A stretch of DNA of 64,000 nt, taken from Rhynchopus sp. YZ270_cl-10 (Eukaryota > Euglenozoa > Diplonemea > Diplonemida > Diplonemidae). The translations under genes were made by a program, and so were the position numbers. The stretch lies in the NCBI GenBank assembly GCA_964035575.1, contig OZ037863.1, positions 102,001-166,000 on the forward strand, given 5' to 3'. The notes under the pieces were generated by a model. That model was not told the DNA's origin and did no database searches. It saw nothing but the letters and a program-made list of their open reading frames with translations. Position 1 is the first letter of the stretch. Every line of letters begins with the position of its first letter. This document shows, one piece after another, positions 1-9,826 of this stretch.

Positions 1-3000
1 TTTTTGACGGCGTCTTCGATGAGGGTGATGGCCTCCTGCACCTTGAGCTCGTGGATCGGCCACGTGAAGCAGTGCACGAGACTCGAGGTGACGATGTGGT
101 CCTCCTGCGAGAGCAGCTTCTTGTTGTCGACATAATAGTTCAGGTTTGCCATGGCCTGCAGGTGGCGGCGGCGCAGGTCTCTGTGCACACGCTGTGCGAC
201 TTGCAGGGACTCACGGGTGCGTACTGCCGCTGCGATGGACTTCAACCTGTCGCCTGCACGCGAGCTGGTTGGTGAGTTTGCTGCGCTGTTCGAGGCCTGC
301 TGGAAGGTGGGGGTCGGGACGTCGTCGTCGTCACCTGACGACGTCTCGTCGCCTGGACGGTCCTGTTCTACGTTTTGGTTGCGCTGCTGGAAGCGGTTTG
401 CACGGACCAGGTGGGAGTAGCGCTGGGCTGTCAGGAAGAGACGGTTGTGTGTGCCGCTCACGACTAAGTAGCGGTCCTCTGGTGGCGGGGCGGGGTCTGC
501 GAGGGAGCGCGCGTCGCCGGGTGGAGGGTCTCCGTGGATGACAAAGCCGCCTAGGTCCAGACGGAAGAGCGCATCACGCACAGCTGTTTCGCCAATGGAC
601 TTGTCCACCGCAAGCGTCAGGTCCCCCACCGCCTCACCACTCTGCCCGACCCTCTCCCTCCCCTCCGCCTCCGCCTCCACATCCACGACCTCCACAGGGA
701 ACCGTGGCAGAGGGGGCGTCCCGCTCGAGTACAGGCTCGTTGTCGAAAACGGATTGATCGCCTTGCGTGTCTTCGACGCAGGCACCAAGCGGTCGCGGCA
801 TATCTGCAGGAGGTCCAGACTCAGAACCTGCTCCACCTTGATCGCGATCACGAGCGCAATTTGCCCTGCCGGCGGGAGGTACCCCTTCAGTGCCTGCTGC
901 TCGTGCTCCTTGTCAGCAAGCAGCTTGTGGCAGAGGTGCGAGTTTGTGTAGTGCCGTGCTGTGCGCCCCGAGGTGTCCTCCATGATCCCGCTCCCCACGG
1001 TGTCGGCAAAGCCTGCGCACGTCAGGAGGTACGCCACTGAGCGTGCGTTGTTGTTGACGGCTGCCACGTGGAGGAGGGTGCACTGTTCGATACGGATCAC
1101 TTCGTCGTCCACCTGGTCGTAGGGGGGTGCTGCGCCTCCAGCATGCGATTGGCGTCTGATTGTGGCATCGAACGTCAGGTCAAGCCGAATGACGAGCCCA
1201 AGCTTCTGAAGGTCTTCTGGCTCCGGGTCGGCACCATACGATATGAGGACCAACGCAACACTGACCAGAGCACGGACCATGCGGTTTCTGCGGCACTCCT
1301 CTAGCATCGAGTCGCAGAGGGGGAAAAGCACTGTGTTGAAGCGGCCGACCTCATCACGTACACGCATGAGGTCAACGTACTCCTGAGGGCATGCCACGTC
1401 CCCTCGGGTGTTGAAGAACACCTCCAGCTGGTTGCCTTTGATCTGCTCCACCTTGCGGCGGAGCTCCTCCGCGACGATGGCGATGGGTGTGTCTGACGTT
1501 GTGCTGCCATTAGGGTCGACCCTGCGCACGCGGAGCATCCACCGCACCGCCTTCACCCAGCCGTGCTCTACTGCTATCTCGAGGGGCGTACGGTTCTTCT
1601 TCTGCGTGCACCTCATCTGCAGACGTTGGAACATCTTATACTCTTGCATATGCTCCGGCATGCTCTCGGGCGAGCCGCCTCGCAACAGTGTGTCCCTCCA
1701 ATTCTTGCAGAGCTCGGTGCGCAGGCTGGCCTGCTGCGCGGCGAAGGGCTCAGAGAAGAAGGGCAGGTCGTACCCTTGCACGGCCTCGCGGAAGCGGGAG
1801 AGTGGCAGTTGTGAGAGGCCGCTGAGGTTTTCACCGAGGATGTTGTTGAGGGCTTGGTGGAAGGTGGGGACCGTTTCGCGGTCGGCGACGGTGGGGCCAC
1901 CTTCGGCATGTTTCTCTTGTGTGTGGATGTCGTAGACACAGCGCAGGAGAATGCGGAAGATGTTCCATGCGGAGCTGGCCAGCTCTGTGTCGTTGCTGTG
2001 GATGCGTTCGCAGCAGAGGGCAAAGCATTCACGGAGGGTGTCTGAGTTTGTCAGGGGCAGCGCGTTGTTGTAGTATCTGCGCAGAGTGTCCGGCGTAGCG
2101 AGGTGCTGGACGGCGGATGCCAGAGAGGTGCGCACAGCGTGGATCAAGTGTGACGCGAGGACCTTAGCTCCAGCGAAGTGTCCTTTGTCACCTTGTTTGA
2201 TCTCAACCTCACCTCGACCGACCCACACAGAGTCCACCTCGCGTGTCTCCGCAGTGTCGCTCACCAGAATGCGGTAGCGGTCGGACTTCTCGTCTTCTTC
2301 GGCAATAATGCAGTCCTTGTCGAGGTGGACGCTCTTTGTGGTTACCTTCCCCTGCCACTTCACAAGCTCCTTGACAAGCGCAAGTGAACACTCCTCTGCC
2401 TCAACGGACTGCAAATGGCAGAATGCGTAGACCCCAAGATGGCGTTCCAAAGGGTCTGCGTGTTTCAGTAGCATTTTCGTTAGTGCCGGTGACGGCACCT
2501 TCCTGCAGAGGCAGAGGCTTAATGCTTTCGATTCGCGTACCACCGTTTCAACCGTTTTGGGTGTGTGTTCGTCGATGAGTGCGTTCACCATGCTCTTCGC
2601 AGCACTCTCATCAACAGCGCTGGCAGCGCAGGCAAGAACGGAGAGGGGTCCTTCATTTTTGAGGAGGTGCTCAAGCCCCTCTTCTGTCTTCGATGTCTTT
2701 TTTGCAGTGTCAAGGAGGTGCTTGAAGAGCTCGTCGTGCCCCCCCATCGCTGCCAGGTGCAAGGGACCGTAGCCCTCGGAGTCGCGGCGTGTCGCTATCT
2801 TTGCACTGATGGGCTCCTTCGCCATCGCCTCCAGCTCAGTCTTCCACCCCTCTTTCGCACAGCAGAGCGGGTCGAAGAACATACGGTCGTCCCCGAGAAC
2901 GTCGCGGTCGTACTTTTTGTTCATATGCTCCCAGAATTCTCGGATCGTTTTCGCCATCTCCTCAGTCTGCACCCAAGAGGAGAGGTGCTCCGCGTCACTT

Positions 3001-6000
3001 CGGAAAAAGGCTGGGTTGAACCCTGTGCACTGCTTGATCACTGAGAGCGCCATTTTGAGGAGGGAACGGCGTCCGAGGATCACGGCAACAATGGCCACAC
3101 GGTAGATTGCTTCCTTTGCGAATTCAATAAGCCCACTGACGACCAGGAAGTAGCAGAAGTAGACGTCGCACTCACAGGCAGCAAGCTCGAGGAGGCCCCA
3201 TGCGGTCGTGGGGGGGAGGTTCGCAGTGGTGCGCACCACGTCGTCGACGGGGTCGTAGCTGCCGCTGAGCGGGCCCCGAAGGTCAGATGCGTCGATCTTG
3301 AGCTCCCTCTCCACCTCACGGTACAACCGCACAAACTCCTGCAGCGCTTCCTCAGAAGACGCGAGGGAGAAGCGTCTGAAGTCAAGCACCTTCACCGCAT
3401 CCACCCACTTCCGTCCCAGCGCCCTGCAGTACACACTGTACCGATCACCAGACGGATTCACATCAATGAGCCGTGCCTTGACGAATCGGGGCTCGCAAGA
3501 AGCGGTGCCCTCCACGAGAACAAACACAATGCTGCCCAGCAGCCCCTCTGCAGGCGACGCCAGCTCCTTCCCGAGAGCCGATTTATGTCGGTGCTCACGC
3601 TTCAGGGCATCGATGTGGTGTGGACACGGGTCGCAGATACCTTCGATCCCACGCTGCCCGAGGATGAAGTGGACTTCACCTAGGGGGATGGAGTATATTG
3701 TGAAGGCTCGGCGCTTTGCAAAGTCAACGGTCGTGAAGTTAACCTGTCCGGTGTCGTCAAGATCCTTGGCACAGCCTATCACTGCGTATCCTGGGTGAGC
3801 GACACCATCGCGCACAACAATGCCAAATGCACCGGAGGGTGCAGCCAGCTTCTGCTTCAGGTCGTCTGTAACTTTGAAGAAGCGTGACGACGCAATCCAC
3901 TCTATTGCCGTGCGGTGTGGTGCTGGCCCGGTGGAGAGCTCTGCACAAAGCTTCTGGAAGCGGCGTTTCTTCTCCCCTCGGGCCTGAACACATAGCGTCG
4001 CGCACTTTGCGACCGCCTCCTGCAGGAGTTGAAACCTTCCGTTCTTCGCAAGATCCGCTAAGTTTGGTGCAAAACGGAGACCCATCAACTTGCGAAAGAT
4101 CATCCCATCTGTTGCAAGACTGATAGGCGACATCAGCGTCCGCCCCGACCGCATCACCGACTCTGTCTCTGGATTCCATAAGGTGGTTGGCTCGGCAGGC
4201 TTCACTTTCTCACAGAGAAAGGAGATGAGGTCCATGTTGTTGGCCTCGGCTGCGCCAGCGAGGAGGCCTGTAGAGGTGACAACGTTCTTCCATTGAGAGG
4301 ATTTGTGGTCGTGGTCGAGCATTTCGAATGCAGCTTGGAGCCAAAGGCATGATGAGTTGGACCTGATGATGTGGTCAAGTGTGCGTGGCTGGTCGCAGGA
4401 GACACGGAGGAGCAGCGCTGCCGTCACATCAGATGCAATGATGAGAAGGAGGCTGAAGAGCTCCGTGTTGTCCGTCTTAACAGCAGTGCTGAGCATCAGT
4501 GCTGCGCGGCTCACCTCCACCCCCGCAGCCTTGCGGAGCTCTGCAAACCCAACCCCGTCTTCTGCGCCGATCCGGGTGCGTTGTAAAAATTCTGCAAAAA
4601 ACGGCGTCCCCTCTCCCAACCTGCGCGCAGACGTCCCCGCAGGCAGCAGACACTCCTTCACAAACCCTTCATCAACCCACCCCAACCGCACCCCTTCATC
4701 GAAACAGTGCAGCCCCGTATGCGACAACCCAAACAGCGTTTTGATGCCATGCAGGTATTCGCCACGGCAGGATCCCTTCATTAGCGCATTGTAGAACGGC
4801 CGTTTTTCATATTTGATGGCAAAGTGGAGTGCCTCTGCCAGAGCTGATTCACCAAGACTGCAGGTTACCTGGCCCATGGCTTGGGAGATGAGGTGGAGGG
4901 TGGCGGTGTTGGTGGAGCAGAGCACGATGATGGAGAGTGCGTGGAGCATGGCACCTTCGCCTTGGAGCACGCCTGCGAGGGGTGGTGCGGAGAGAACGTT
5001 CACATCGGCACCGCAGGAGAGTACGAAGGCAGTCAGCTCCTCATCGTCCTCACGCAGGCACAACGCCAGCGCCGTGTCACCCGCATGGTTCCACGCATTC
5101 CACTCCGCAACCAGCAGACACTCCTGCGTATGCCCCCTATACCGCGAAGGCAACCCTTTGCACACCTCCAAAAACGCACGCCAAGAATGCACCTCCCGCA
5201 TGCCACCTTCCTTCCCATCGTCCATCACACCACTGCGAAGCCTATACACCGCAGAAGAGCGGGTACTCGGAATGATCAATCCACGCGATGTGTTCCCTAC
5301 AGAGACCTTCTGCCTTGCAGCTGCGACATGAGTGCCACGGCGGACAAGGCGACGCGCTTCAAGGAGCTTTGATACAATGTGGTGTGGGTAGAGCACAACG
5401 CGCTCACCCCAGTGTTGCATGACTTCGGAGACAGGGTAGAACGGTGTGAGCTCGGGGGACGTGGTTGATGAAGAGGATAAGGTGGCGTGGAGGGGACGTT
5501 CTTGGAGGAGTGCGGCAAGTGTGCCTGCTGCGGCAGCCTCGCAGACAGCTTCGTAGTGTGCGCCGAGGAACATCGCACGGAACATAGTGAAGCTGCGTGT
5601 CAGACCCAGGACACCTGTGAACCGTAAGTGGGTTGTCTCGCTCTTCGCTGCCAACGCCACTTCGTTGATGTCACTCATGGCGCAAGGGTAGGCCCCCTGT
5701 GTCGTCAGCAGCGACGCAGCGATCACCGGAGCCTTTTCGGGGGCAAAGTTATTAAGGCGCTCCAGGAAGTATTCCGTGAGGGTGCCGTCGTCTTCGCGGA
5801 TGGAGACGAAGAGCGCGTCGTTGACGGACGTCGCCATGTCGGGGTCTGCCATGTCGAGAAGGCCTTTCTCTTCTAAAAACTTCAGTGCGTCCAGCTTCTC
5901 ATACGAAGACCGCCACGACGACGCAAGCAATGTGACCGGGTCGCCGGACCGTGTCGGGCGTACGATGCGTTGGAGGCAGGCGGCCCTGCTTGCTGTGTCG

Positions 6001-8357
6001 GTGGCGTAGTGCTCGAGGATCGCATCTGCACCTCGGACAAGCATTCCTAGTGCATCAAAGCAACCGTGTCGACAGGCCCACGCCACTGCAGTGTGTCCAT
6101 CCTGTGCAGGGAACTCTTCTGTGAAGGGCTTCATCGCGTCTTCCATGCTCTGGTCTTTATGGTTATTGCGGATGTGTTCGTTGATGGCGAGGACACGCTC
6201 CATGACACGCAACCATGGCGACAGTTCGTACCCGTCGCACAATGCCGAGACGCGTGCAAGGGAGAGGGGCGGTGTGTTTACTTCTGTCCCTGGTTCGTCG
6301 CTGAGATACTTCGTGGTGAGGCGGGAGAAGACACGCCAGTCGAAGTCGGACGCCTTTGGTGCGAAGAAGCAGAGCAGGAGCATGAGCGCATCTGGGCACG
6401 TGGTGGTCTCCATGGCTGGGATGAGCTCAACCCCGTTGACGTTCTTGTGGTGGCGTGGGCGTGGTGCCTCCTGCTCGTGGTGTGCCTCCTCCTCCCCCTC
6501 GCAAACTGCTCGACGCTCCTTGGGTGGACGTCCTGGTGTGCTCATGACCCGCAAGGCAACCAAGGCAGGCATGTCTCCGTTCTCTGCAGCACTCAACACT
6601 GCAGTGGCGAACTGCTCGTTGTACGCCTTCACAAGCTGCAAATTCAGGACCGCGCCCGACGGCGGGTTCCTCCCTACGATGTCCTGTCCGACAATTGCGC
6701 TCACCCGCCGCGCCTCTTCGTGCTCGGTGCAAGGCTCCTTGGCACGTCGCAGGTTTGTCTGCTGCTGCCCAACCAACATCCGCACCACCTTCGCGGACTG
6801 ACTAACGTTTTTGCTGTACGCCTGCCCTTTGAAAAAAATGCTGCTCTGCGGCACAGTGATGATGTCATTTTTCGGTTTTTCGTGTTCTGTGTTGTTGCCT
6901 CCTTCCACCACCTTATGCAGCTTTCCTGCACTCTGAATCAAATCCTTCAGACCGCTGCGGCGGGGCACGCTGCCTGTTCCATGTACGTCTGTACGTTGTC
7001 TGTCATCGCTGCTTGAGGTAGGCGACATCGGACGGTCAGTTTGGGTGGCGCTAAGCGTGCGCCTAGCAGGCCCCGCTTCGTCGCTGTCGACGGGAACGGC
7101 TGCAGGGGGCACTGCCGCTGTGTCGTGTGTAGCGTGCGTCTTGGGTGGAAGCACGTTGAGGAGACGCAGATAGAAGAGTGGTCCCTGAGGCGACAGCGCC
7201 GCAGAGGGTGCCTTCTTGGTGAGGACGGAGACGAGGCGTGCGCGTTGTGCTTCTTCACCTTGGTGTGGGGCGGGTTTGTCGAGAATCTCAAAGGCACCGT
7301 TCTGCTCTCGACTGCGAGAATGCACGATGCCGACACGGAAGAACTCTGGGTCTGTTCTGTCCACAGGTACAGAGGTACTTCTGTGCTCTGGAGGAGGAAT
7401 GTAGTACACACGGCGGCCAGGGTACAGCTGCCCCTCTGTCGACGCACGGTACTGGTTGAGCCCCGAACGCAGTCCAGAAGAAGCGCTGAAGCAGGACCCC
7501 GCGACACCGTTCCGCCTGCGTGCCGCAGGAGGCAGCGCAACACAGCCTGCCGCATCCACATCGCGCACCACCTCAGAGATCGGGAGGAACTCCGCCTCAC
7601 ACAGGGACATGGCAGAGTACGTTGCTGCAAGGTGCCGATGGTACGTCAGGTAGACCTCCGCACGAGGAAAGGCGGACATGACGTGCCCTTCGACATAGCC
7701 TTTTTGGATGTCCCCCTTTGCCCCCTTCAGGGCGACTGGCAGGAGCACTGCTTGGGAGGTAGTGGGTAGTTTAAATGCAAGCTCAAAGCGGGAGGCACCG
7801 TAGACAAGCCCTTCCCCTGTGTTTATGTCGTGACGGTGGCCGCCGCCAGAGGCGACACCTGCTAGGTAGGCACGACGGACGACACCTTCGACCCAGATGA
7901 AGGGGAGGTTGGGGTGCTTCACGCAGACCTGGGTGCCCTTGGGGATGGCAGAGGCGGTCTGCATGTGGAGACGTGGACGGCACGTGGTTGCGGTGATGAG
8001 AGTGCGTGGTGCTGCTTGCAGTGCAAGGGCCAGTGGTGTACGGTGCTCTGCGTCTGTGGCCAAGGGGTTGGAGCCCCAGTGAAGCAGTACTTTGATGATC
8101 CCAAGCTGCAGCGACTGTGGCAAATGAAACGCCTGCGCGGCTACCATTAGCGGTGTCTCTTTCCACCCACTGCGCCCCTCAAGGTCCTGCTCGTACTGCA
8201 GCATGTCCTTCCCGCGCACCAGCTCTGCCACAATGTCCACCTGCCCACACTGCACAGCCTCGTGCAGACATGTGTTCGCACTAAGCTTCGGGTGCCGCAA
8301 AAGGCATTGAGACACATCGTTCTCGAGTGCTTTCCTGCTGGAGCATGATTGCTGCAT
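1..8357 (-). CDS. Giant ankyrin-repeat protein (partial, runs off left edge)
   Basis: One minus-strand frame (lowest codon base at positions divisible by 3) is open from the ATG at 8355-8357 to the left edge, at least 2,785 codons without an intron; the upstream in-frame stop is at 8472-8474. It begins MQQSCSSRKALENDVSQ and soon shows ankyrin-like helices (ANTCLHEAVQCGQVDIV, then WKETPLMVAAQAF). Further clear ankyrin units lie inside, for example DGHTAVAWACRHG near 6090, AGDTALALCLRED near 5070 and GYGPLHLAAMGGHDELF near 2770. Long stretches between them have no repeat I recognise. At the edge it reads TWPIHELKVQEAITLIEDAV, so the true C-terminus lies outside. No enzymatic domain was recognised. 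Ankyrin proteins of this size are usually scaffolds; its partner and location are unknown. I am confident that it is one gene, but not of its function. Confidence 0.85.
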   Translation of the reverse strand, partial: MQQSCSSRKALENDVSQCLLRHPKLSANTCLHEAVQCGQVDIVAELVRGKDMLQYEQDLEGRSGWKETPLMVAAQAFHLPQSLQLGIIKVLLHWGSNPLATDAEHRTPLALALQAAPRTLITATTCRPRLHMQTASAIPKGTQVCVKHPNLPFIWVEGVVRRAYLAGVASGGGHRHDINTGEGLVYGASRFELAFKLPTTSQAVLLPVALKGAKGDIQKGYVEGHVMSAFPRAEVYLTYHRHLAATYSAMSLCEAEFLPISEVVRDVDAAGCVALPPAARRRNGVAGSCFSASSGLRSGLNQYRASTEGQLYPGRRVYYIPPPEHRSTSVPVDRTDPEFFRVGIVHSRSREQNGAFEILDKPAPHQGEEAQRARLVSVLTKKAPSAALSPQGPLFYLRLLNVLPPKTHATHDTAAVPPAAVPVDSDEAGPARRTLSATQTDRPMSPTSSSDDRQRTDVHGTGSVPRRSGLKDLIQSAGKLHKVVEGGNNTEHEKPKNDIITVPQSSIFFKGQAYSKNVSQSAKVVRMLVGQQQTNLRRAKEPCTEHEEARRVSAIVGQDIVGRNPPSGAVLNLQLVKAYNEQFATAVLSAAENGDMPALVALRVMSTPGRPPKERRAVCEGEEEAHHEQEAPRPRHHKNVNGVELIPAMETTTCPDALMLLLCFFAPKASDFDWRVFSRLTTKYLSDEPGTEVNTPPLSLARVSALCDGYELSPWLRVMERVLAINEHIRNNHKDQSMEDAMKPFTEEFPAQDGHTAVAWACRHGCFDALGMLVRGADAILEHYATDTASRAACLQRIVRPTRSGDPVTLLASSWRSSYEKLDALKFLEEKGLLDMADPDMATSVNDALFVSIREDDGTLTEYFLERLNNFAPEKAPVIAASLLTTQGAYPCAMSDINEVALAAKSETTHLRFTGVLGLTRSFTMFRAMFLGAHYEAVCEAAAAGTLAALLQERPLHATLSSSSTTSPELTPFYPVSEVMQHWGERVVLYPHHIVSKLLEARRLVRRGTHVAAARQKVSVGNTSRGLIIPSTRSSAVYRLRSGVMDDGKEGGMREVHSWRAFLEVCKGLPSRYRGHTQECLLVAEWNAWNHAGDTALALCLREDDEELTAFVLSCGADVNVLSAPPLAGVLQGEGAMLHALSIIVLCSTNTATLHLISQAMGQVTCSLGESALAEALHFAIKYEKRPFYNALMKGSCRGEYLHGIKTLFGLSHTGLHCFDEGVRLGWVDEGFVKECLLPAGTSARRLGEGTPFFAEFLQRTRIGAEDGVGFAELRKAAGVEVSRAALMLSTAVKTDNTELFSLLLIIASDVTAALLLRVSCDQPRTLDHIIRSNSSCLWLQAAFEMLDHDHKSSQWKNVVTSTGLLAGAAEANNMDLISFLCEKVKPAEPTTLWNPETESVMRSGRTLMSPISLATDGMIFRKLMGLRFAPNLADLAKNGRFQLLQEAVAKCATLCVQARGEKKRRFQKLCAELSTGPAPHRTAIEWIASSRFFKVTDDLKQKLAAPSGAFGIVVRDGVAHPGYAVIGCAKDLDDTGQVNFTTVDFAKRRAFTIYSIPLGEVHFILGQRGIEGICDPCPHHIDALKREHRHKSALGKELASPAEGLLGSIVFVLVEGTASCEPRFVKARLIDVNPSGDRYSVYCRALGRKWVDAVKVLDFRRFSLASSEEALQEFVRLYREVERELKIDASDLRGPLSGSYDPVDDVVRTTANLPPTTAWGLLELAACECDVYFCYFLVVSGLIEFAKEAIYRVAIVAVILGRRSLLKMALSVIKQCTGFNPAFFRSDAEHLSSWVQTEEMAKTIREFWEHMNKKYDRDVLGDDRMFFDPLCCAKEGWKTELEAMAKEPISAKIATRRDSEGYGPLHLAAMGGHDELFKHLLDTAKKTSKTEEGLEHLLKNEGPLSVLACAASAVDESAAKSMVNALIDEHTPKTVETVVRESKALSLCLCRKVPSPALTKMLLKHADPLERHLGVYAFCHLQSVEAEECSLALVKELVKWQGKVTTKSVHLDKDCIIAEEDEKSDRYRILVSDTAETREVDSVWVGRGEVEIKQGDKGHFAGAKVLASHLIHAVRTSLASAVQHLATPDTLRRYYNNALPLTNSDTLRECFALCCERIHSNDTELASSAWNIFRILLRCVYDIHTQEKHAEGGPTVADRETVPTFHQALNNILGENLSGLSQLPLSRFREAVQGYDLPFFSEPFAAQQASLRTELCKNWRDTLLRGGSPESMPEHMQEYKMFQRLQMRCTQKKNRTPLEIAVEHGWVKAVRWMLRVRRVDPNGSTTSDTPIAIVAEELRRKVEQIKGNQLEVFFNTRGDVACPQEYVDLMRVRDEVGRFNTVLFPLCDSMLEECRRNRMVRALVSVALVLISYGADPEPEDLQKLGLVIRLDLTFDATIRRQSHAGGAAPPYDQVDDEVIRIEQCTLLHVAAVNNNARSVAYLLTCAGFADTVGSGIMEDTSGRTARHYTNSHLCHKLLADKEHEQQALKGYLPPAGQIALVIAIKVEQVLSLDLLQICRDRLVPASKTRKAINPFSTTSLYSSGTPPLPRFPVEVVDVEAEAEGRERVGQSGEAVGDLTLAVDKSIGETAVRDALFRLDLGGFVIHGDPPPGDARSLADPAPPPEDRYLVVSGTHNRLFLTAQRYSHLVRANRFQQRNQNVEQDRPGDETSSGDDDDVPTPTFQQASNSAANSPTSSRAGDRLKSIAAAVRTRESLQVAQRVHRDLRRRHLQAMANLNYYVDNKKLLSQEDHIVTSSLVHCFTWPIHELKVQEAITLIEDAVK

Positions 8358-8826
8358 GCCCCAAACATCCTGGTAAAGATGCGGTGAAACGGAGGGGAGG
8401 AGAGGGAAAAGGTATGAAGGGCGGGGAGGGTGTGGGGTGGGAGGCTTTTTTTTACTCGGGTGGTCGCTAGTTTACTGGGAAGATCAATCAGGCAGCCCAG
8501 CCAGAGGTGTGAGTAGAAGGTGTTGGGGGTTTTTTGTCCTGCGGAAAGAGGGTGGAAACCTTCTTTGCAGAGGACGTTTGGTGAGATGGGCAATAATGAG
8601 GAATAGGATTGTGTGAAAACCTGACTTTTACGGTCGCCACTTGATCTTGATAACACGACTAGAAAAGGGGAAGATTCTTTTCGTTGAAAGCAGCCAAACA
8701 GCGTGTGAGATCTGAATTGGCGCAAGTGTTGAACGGGAGGAGGGGGTGAAATACATAGTCGTCAGATCAAACGTTGGCTCTATGATTCTGGTTTTCTATA
8801 ATAACACTGCGTGTAAGGAGCACCTC

Positions 8827-8864
8827 TTGAGGCACCTCCACTACATGTAGTGGAGGTGCCTCAA
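8827..8864. repeat. Perfect 38-bp palindrome
   Basis: The left half TTGAGGCACCTCCACTACA is followed with no spacer by its exact reverse complement. In RNA it would form a 19-bp stem with no room for a loop, so a cruciform or a dimeric protein-binding site is as likely as an RNA hairpin. It lies about 470 bp upstream of the giant ankyrin start codon. Confidence 0.95.
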
Positions 8865-9554
8865 AATAGTCGAAAATAGTAAAAACTGTAAAAAATGGTA
8901 GGATTTTTTGAGGGACTTTTTTCGGGGGGGAAAAGAGTGAGGGGAGCCGGGTCCAGTCATAGGAAGTTTTGCAAATTTTTTGAAAGGTGCAACAGCATGT
9001 GGCTTCACACTTCATACTGAAAAGGGGGGTTGAGAGCAAAGCACTGTACAACGCCACGTGTGAACATGACAGATCAGATGACATGGTAAAAAACTGTGAA
9101 CACGTCATTATGACATGTGGTACGTGTTGGTGCCATTCTATGTGCAGAACACATACATGACATGTTGGGGCCATATTCTGCGCAAGAATTACCCCTATTA
9201 GTTATCAAACACACTGTCATGTCATTCTGACCTGAGGCGTCGTGTACAAGCAGGCACCCAAAGGGGCCAGGATACTTACAATTCTGTGTTGCATCCACCT
9301 GAAGCTACGGCAGAAGCGCGTGCCAAGGTGTGGAATATAAACCCGATGACTACGAGTATTTCATTGAAACAAGATCTGGCCAGATGAGCCTACGCCCCAC
9401 TGCTTAGCAACGATACACAGAAAACGTATAAGAAACATAGTGTGCATGGCCACATGCACTTCTTTTCGGAGTGGGTACAGGAAAAAGATTGGTCATATAA
9501 CCTACGCTGCAGGATATGGTATGGTGGTAGAGACTAGAGAAATGAAAGAGGAAC

Positions 9555-9583
9555 GATGCATGTGCCTCTCGTGCACACACATC
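9555..9583. repeat. CTCTCGT-loop hairpin, GATG/TGTGC form
   Basis: Stem GATG (9555-9558) with CATC (9580-9583), a symmetric CA/CA internal loop, stem TGTGC (9561-9565) with GCACA (9573-9577), and loop CTCTCGT (9566-9572). It lies about 240 bp beyond the stop codon of the adenylate cyclase gene. It is a member of the dispersed hairpin family described in the findings. Confidence 0.75.
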
Positions 9584-9826
9584 TTTGCTACTATCGTTTT
9601 CGCGCTGACGCTGGGATTGCAAGTTTGCTAGGCACCTTCCGTTCTGTCTATTCTCAGAATTTGATATGGGAAACGGGGGAGAGGGAGACACAAAGACACG
9701 CAACAAAGAATAACTAATAAGGGTGTAATTTGGGCCGCCGTTTTTTCCCCACAACCATCCTTCAACCCGGTAAGGAATAGGGATTGGGCATTGAAATCGA
9801 TCCTGAGTGAGATAGGTCTGTTGTGG

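Larger units (their letters stand above)
8358..9826. other. Intergenic region with palindrome and small hairpin
   Basis: No gene is supported in this AT-richer stretch between the cyclase stop and the giant ankyrin start. It holds a perfect 38-bp palindrome (8827-8864), a member of the dispersed CTCTCGT hairpin family (9555-9583), and near 9105-9195 a degenerate direct duplication of about 45 bp built around ACATG and TTGGNGCCAT. Short ORFs here lack protein-like composition. Confidence 0.6.

Noticed and set aside
6066-7016. Plus-strand open frame of 316 codons
   Set aside because: It is antisense to the giant ankyrin ORF, which has protein-like sequence and real ankyrin units; the plus frame is Arg/Cys/Leu-rich shadow sequence.
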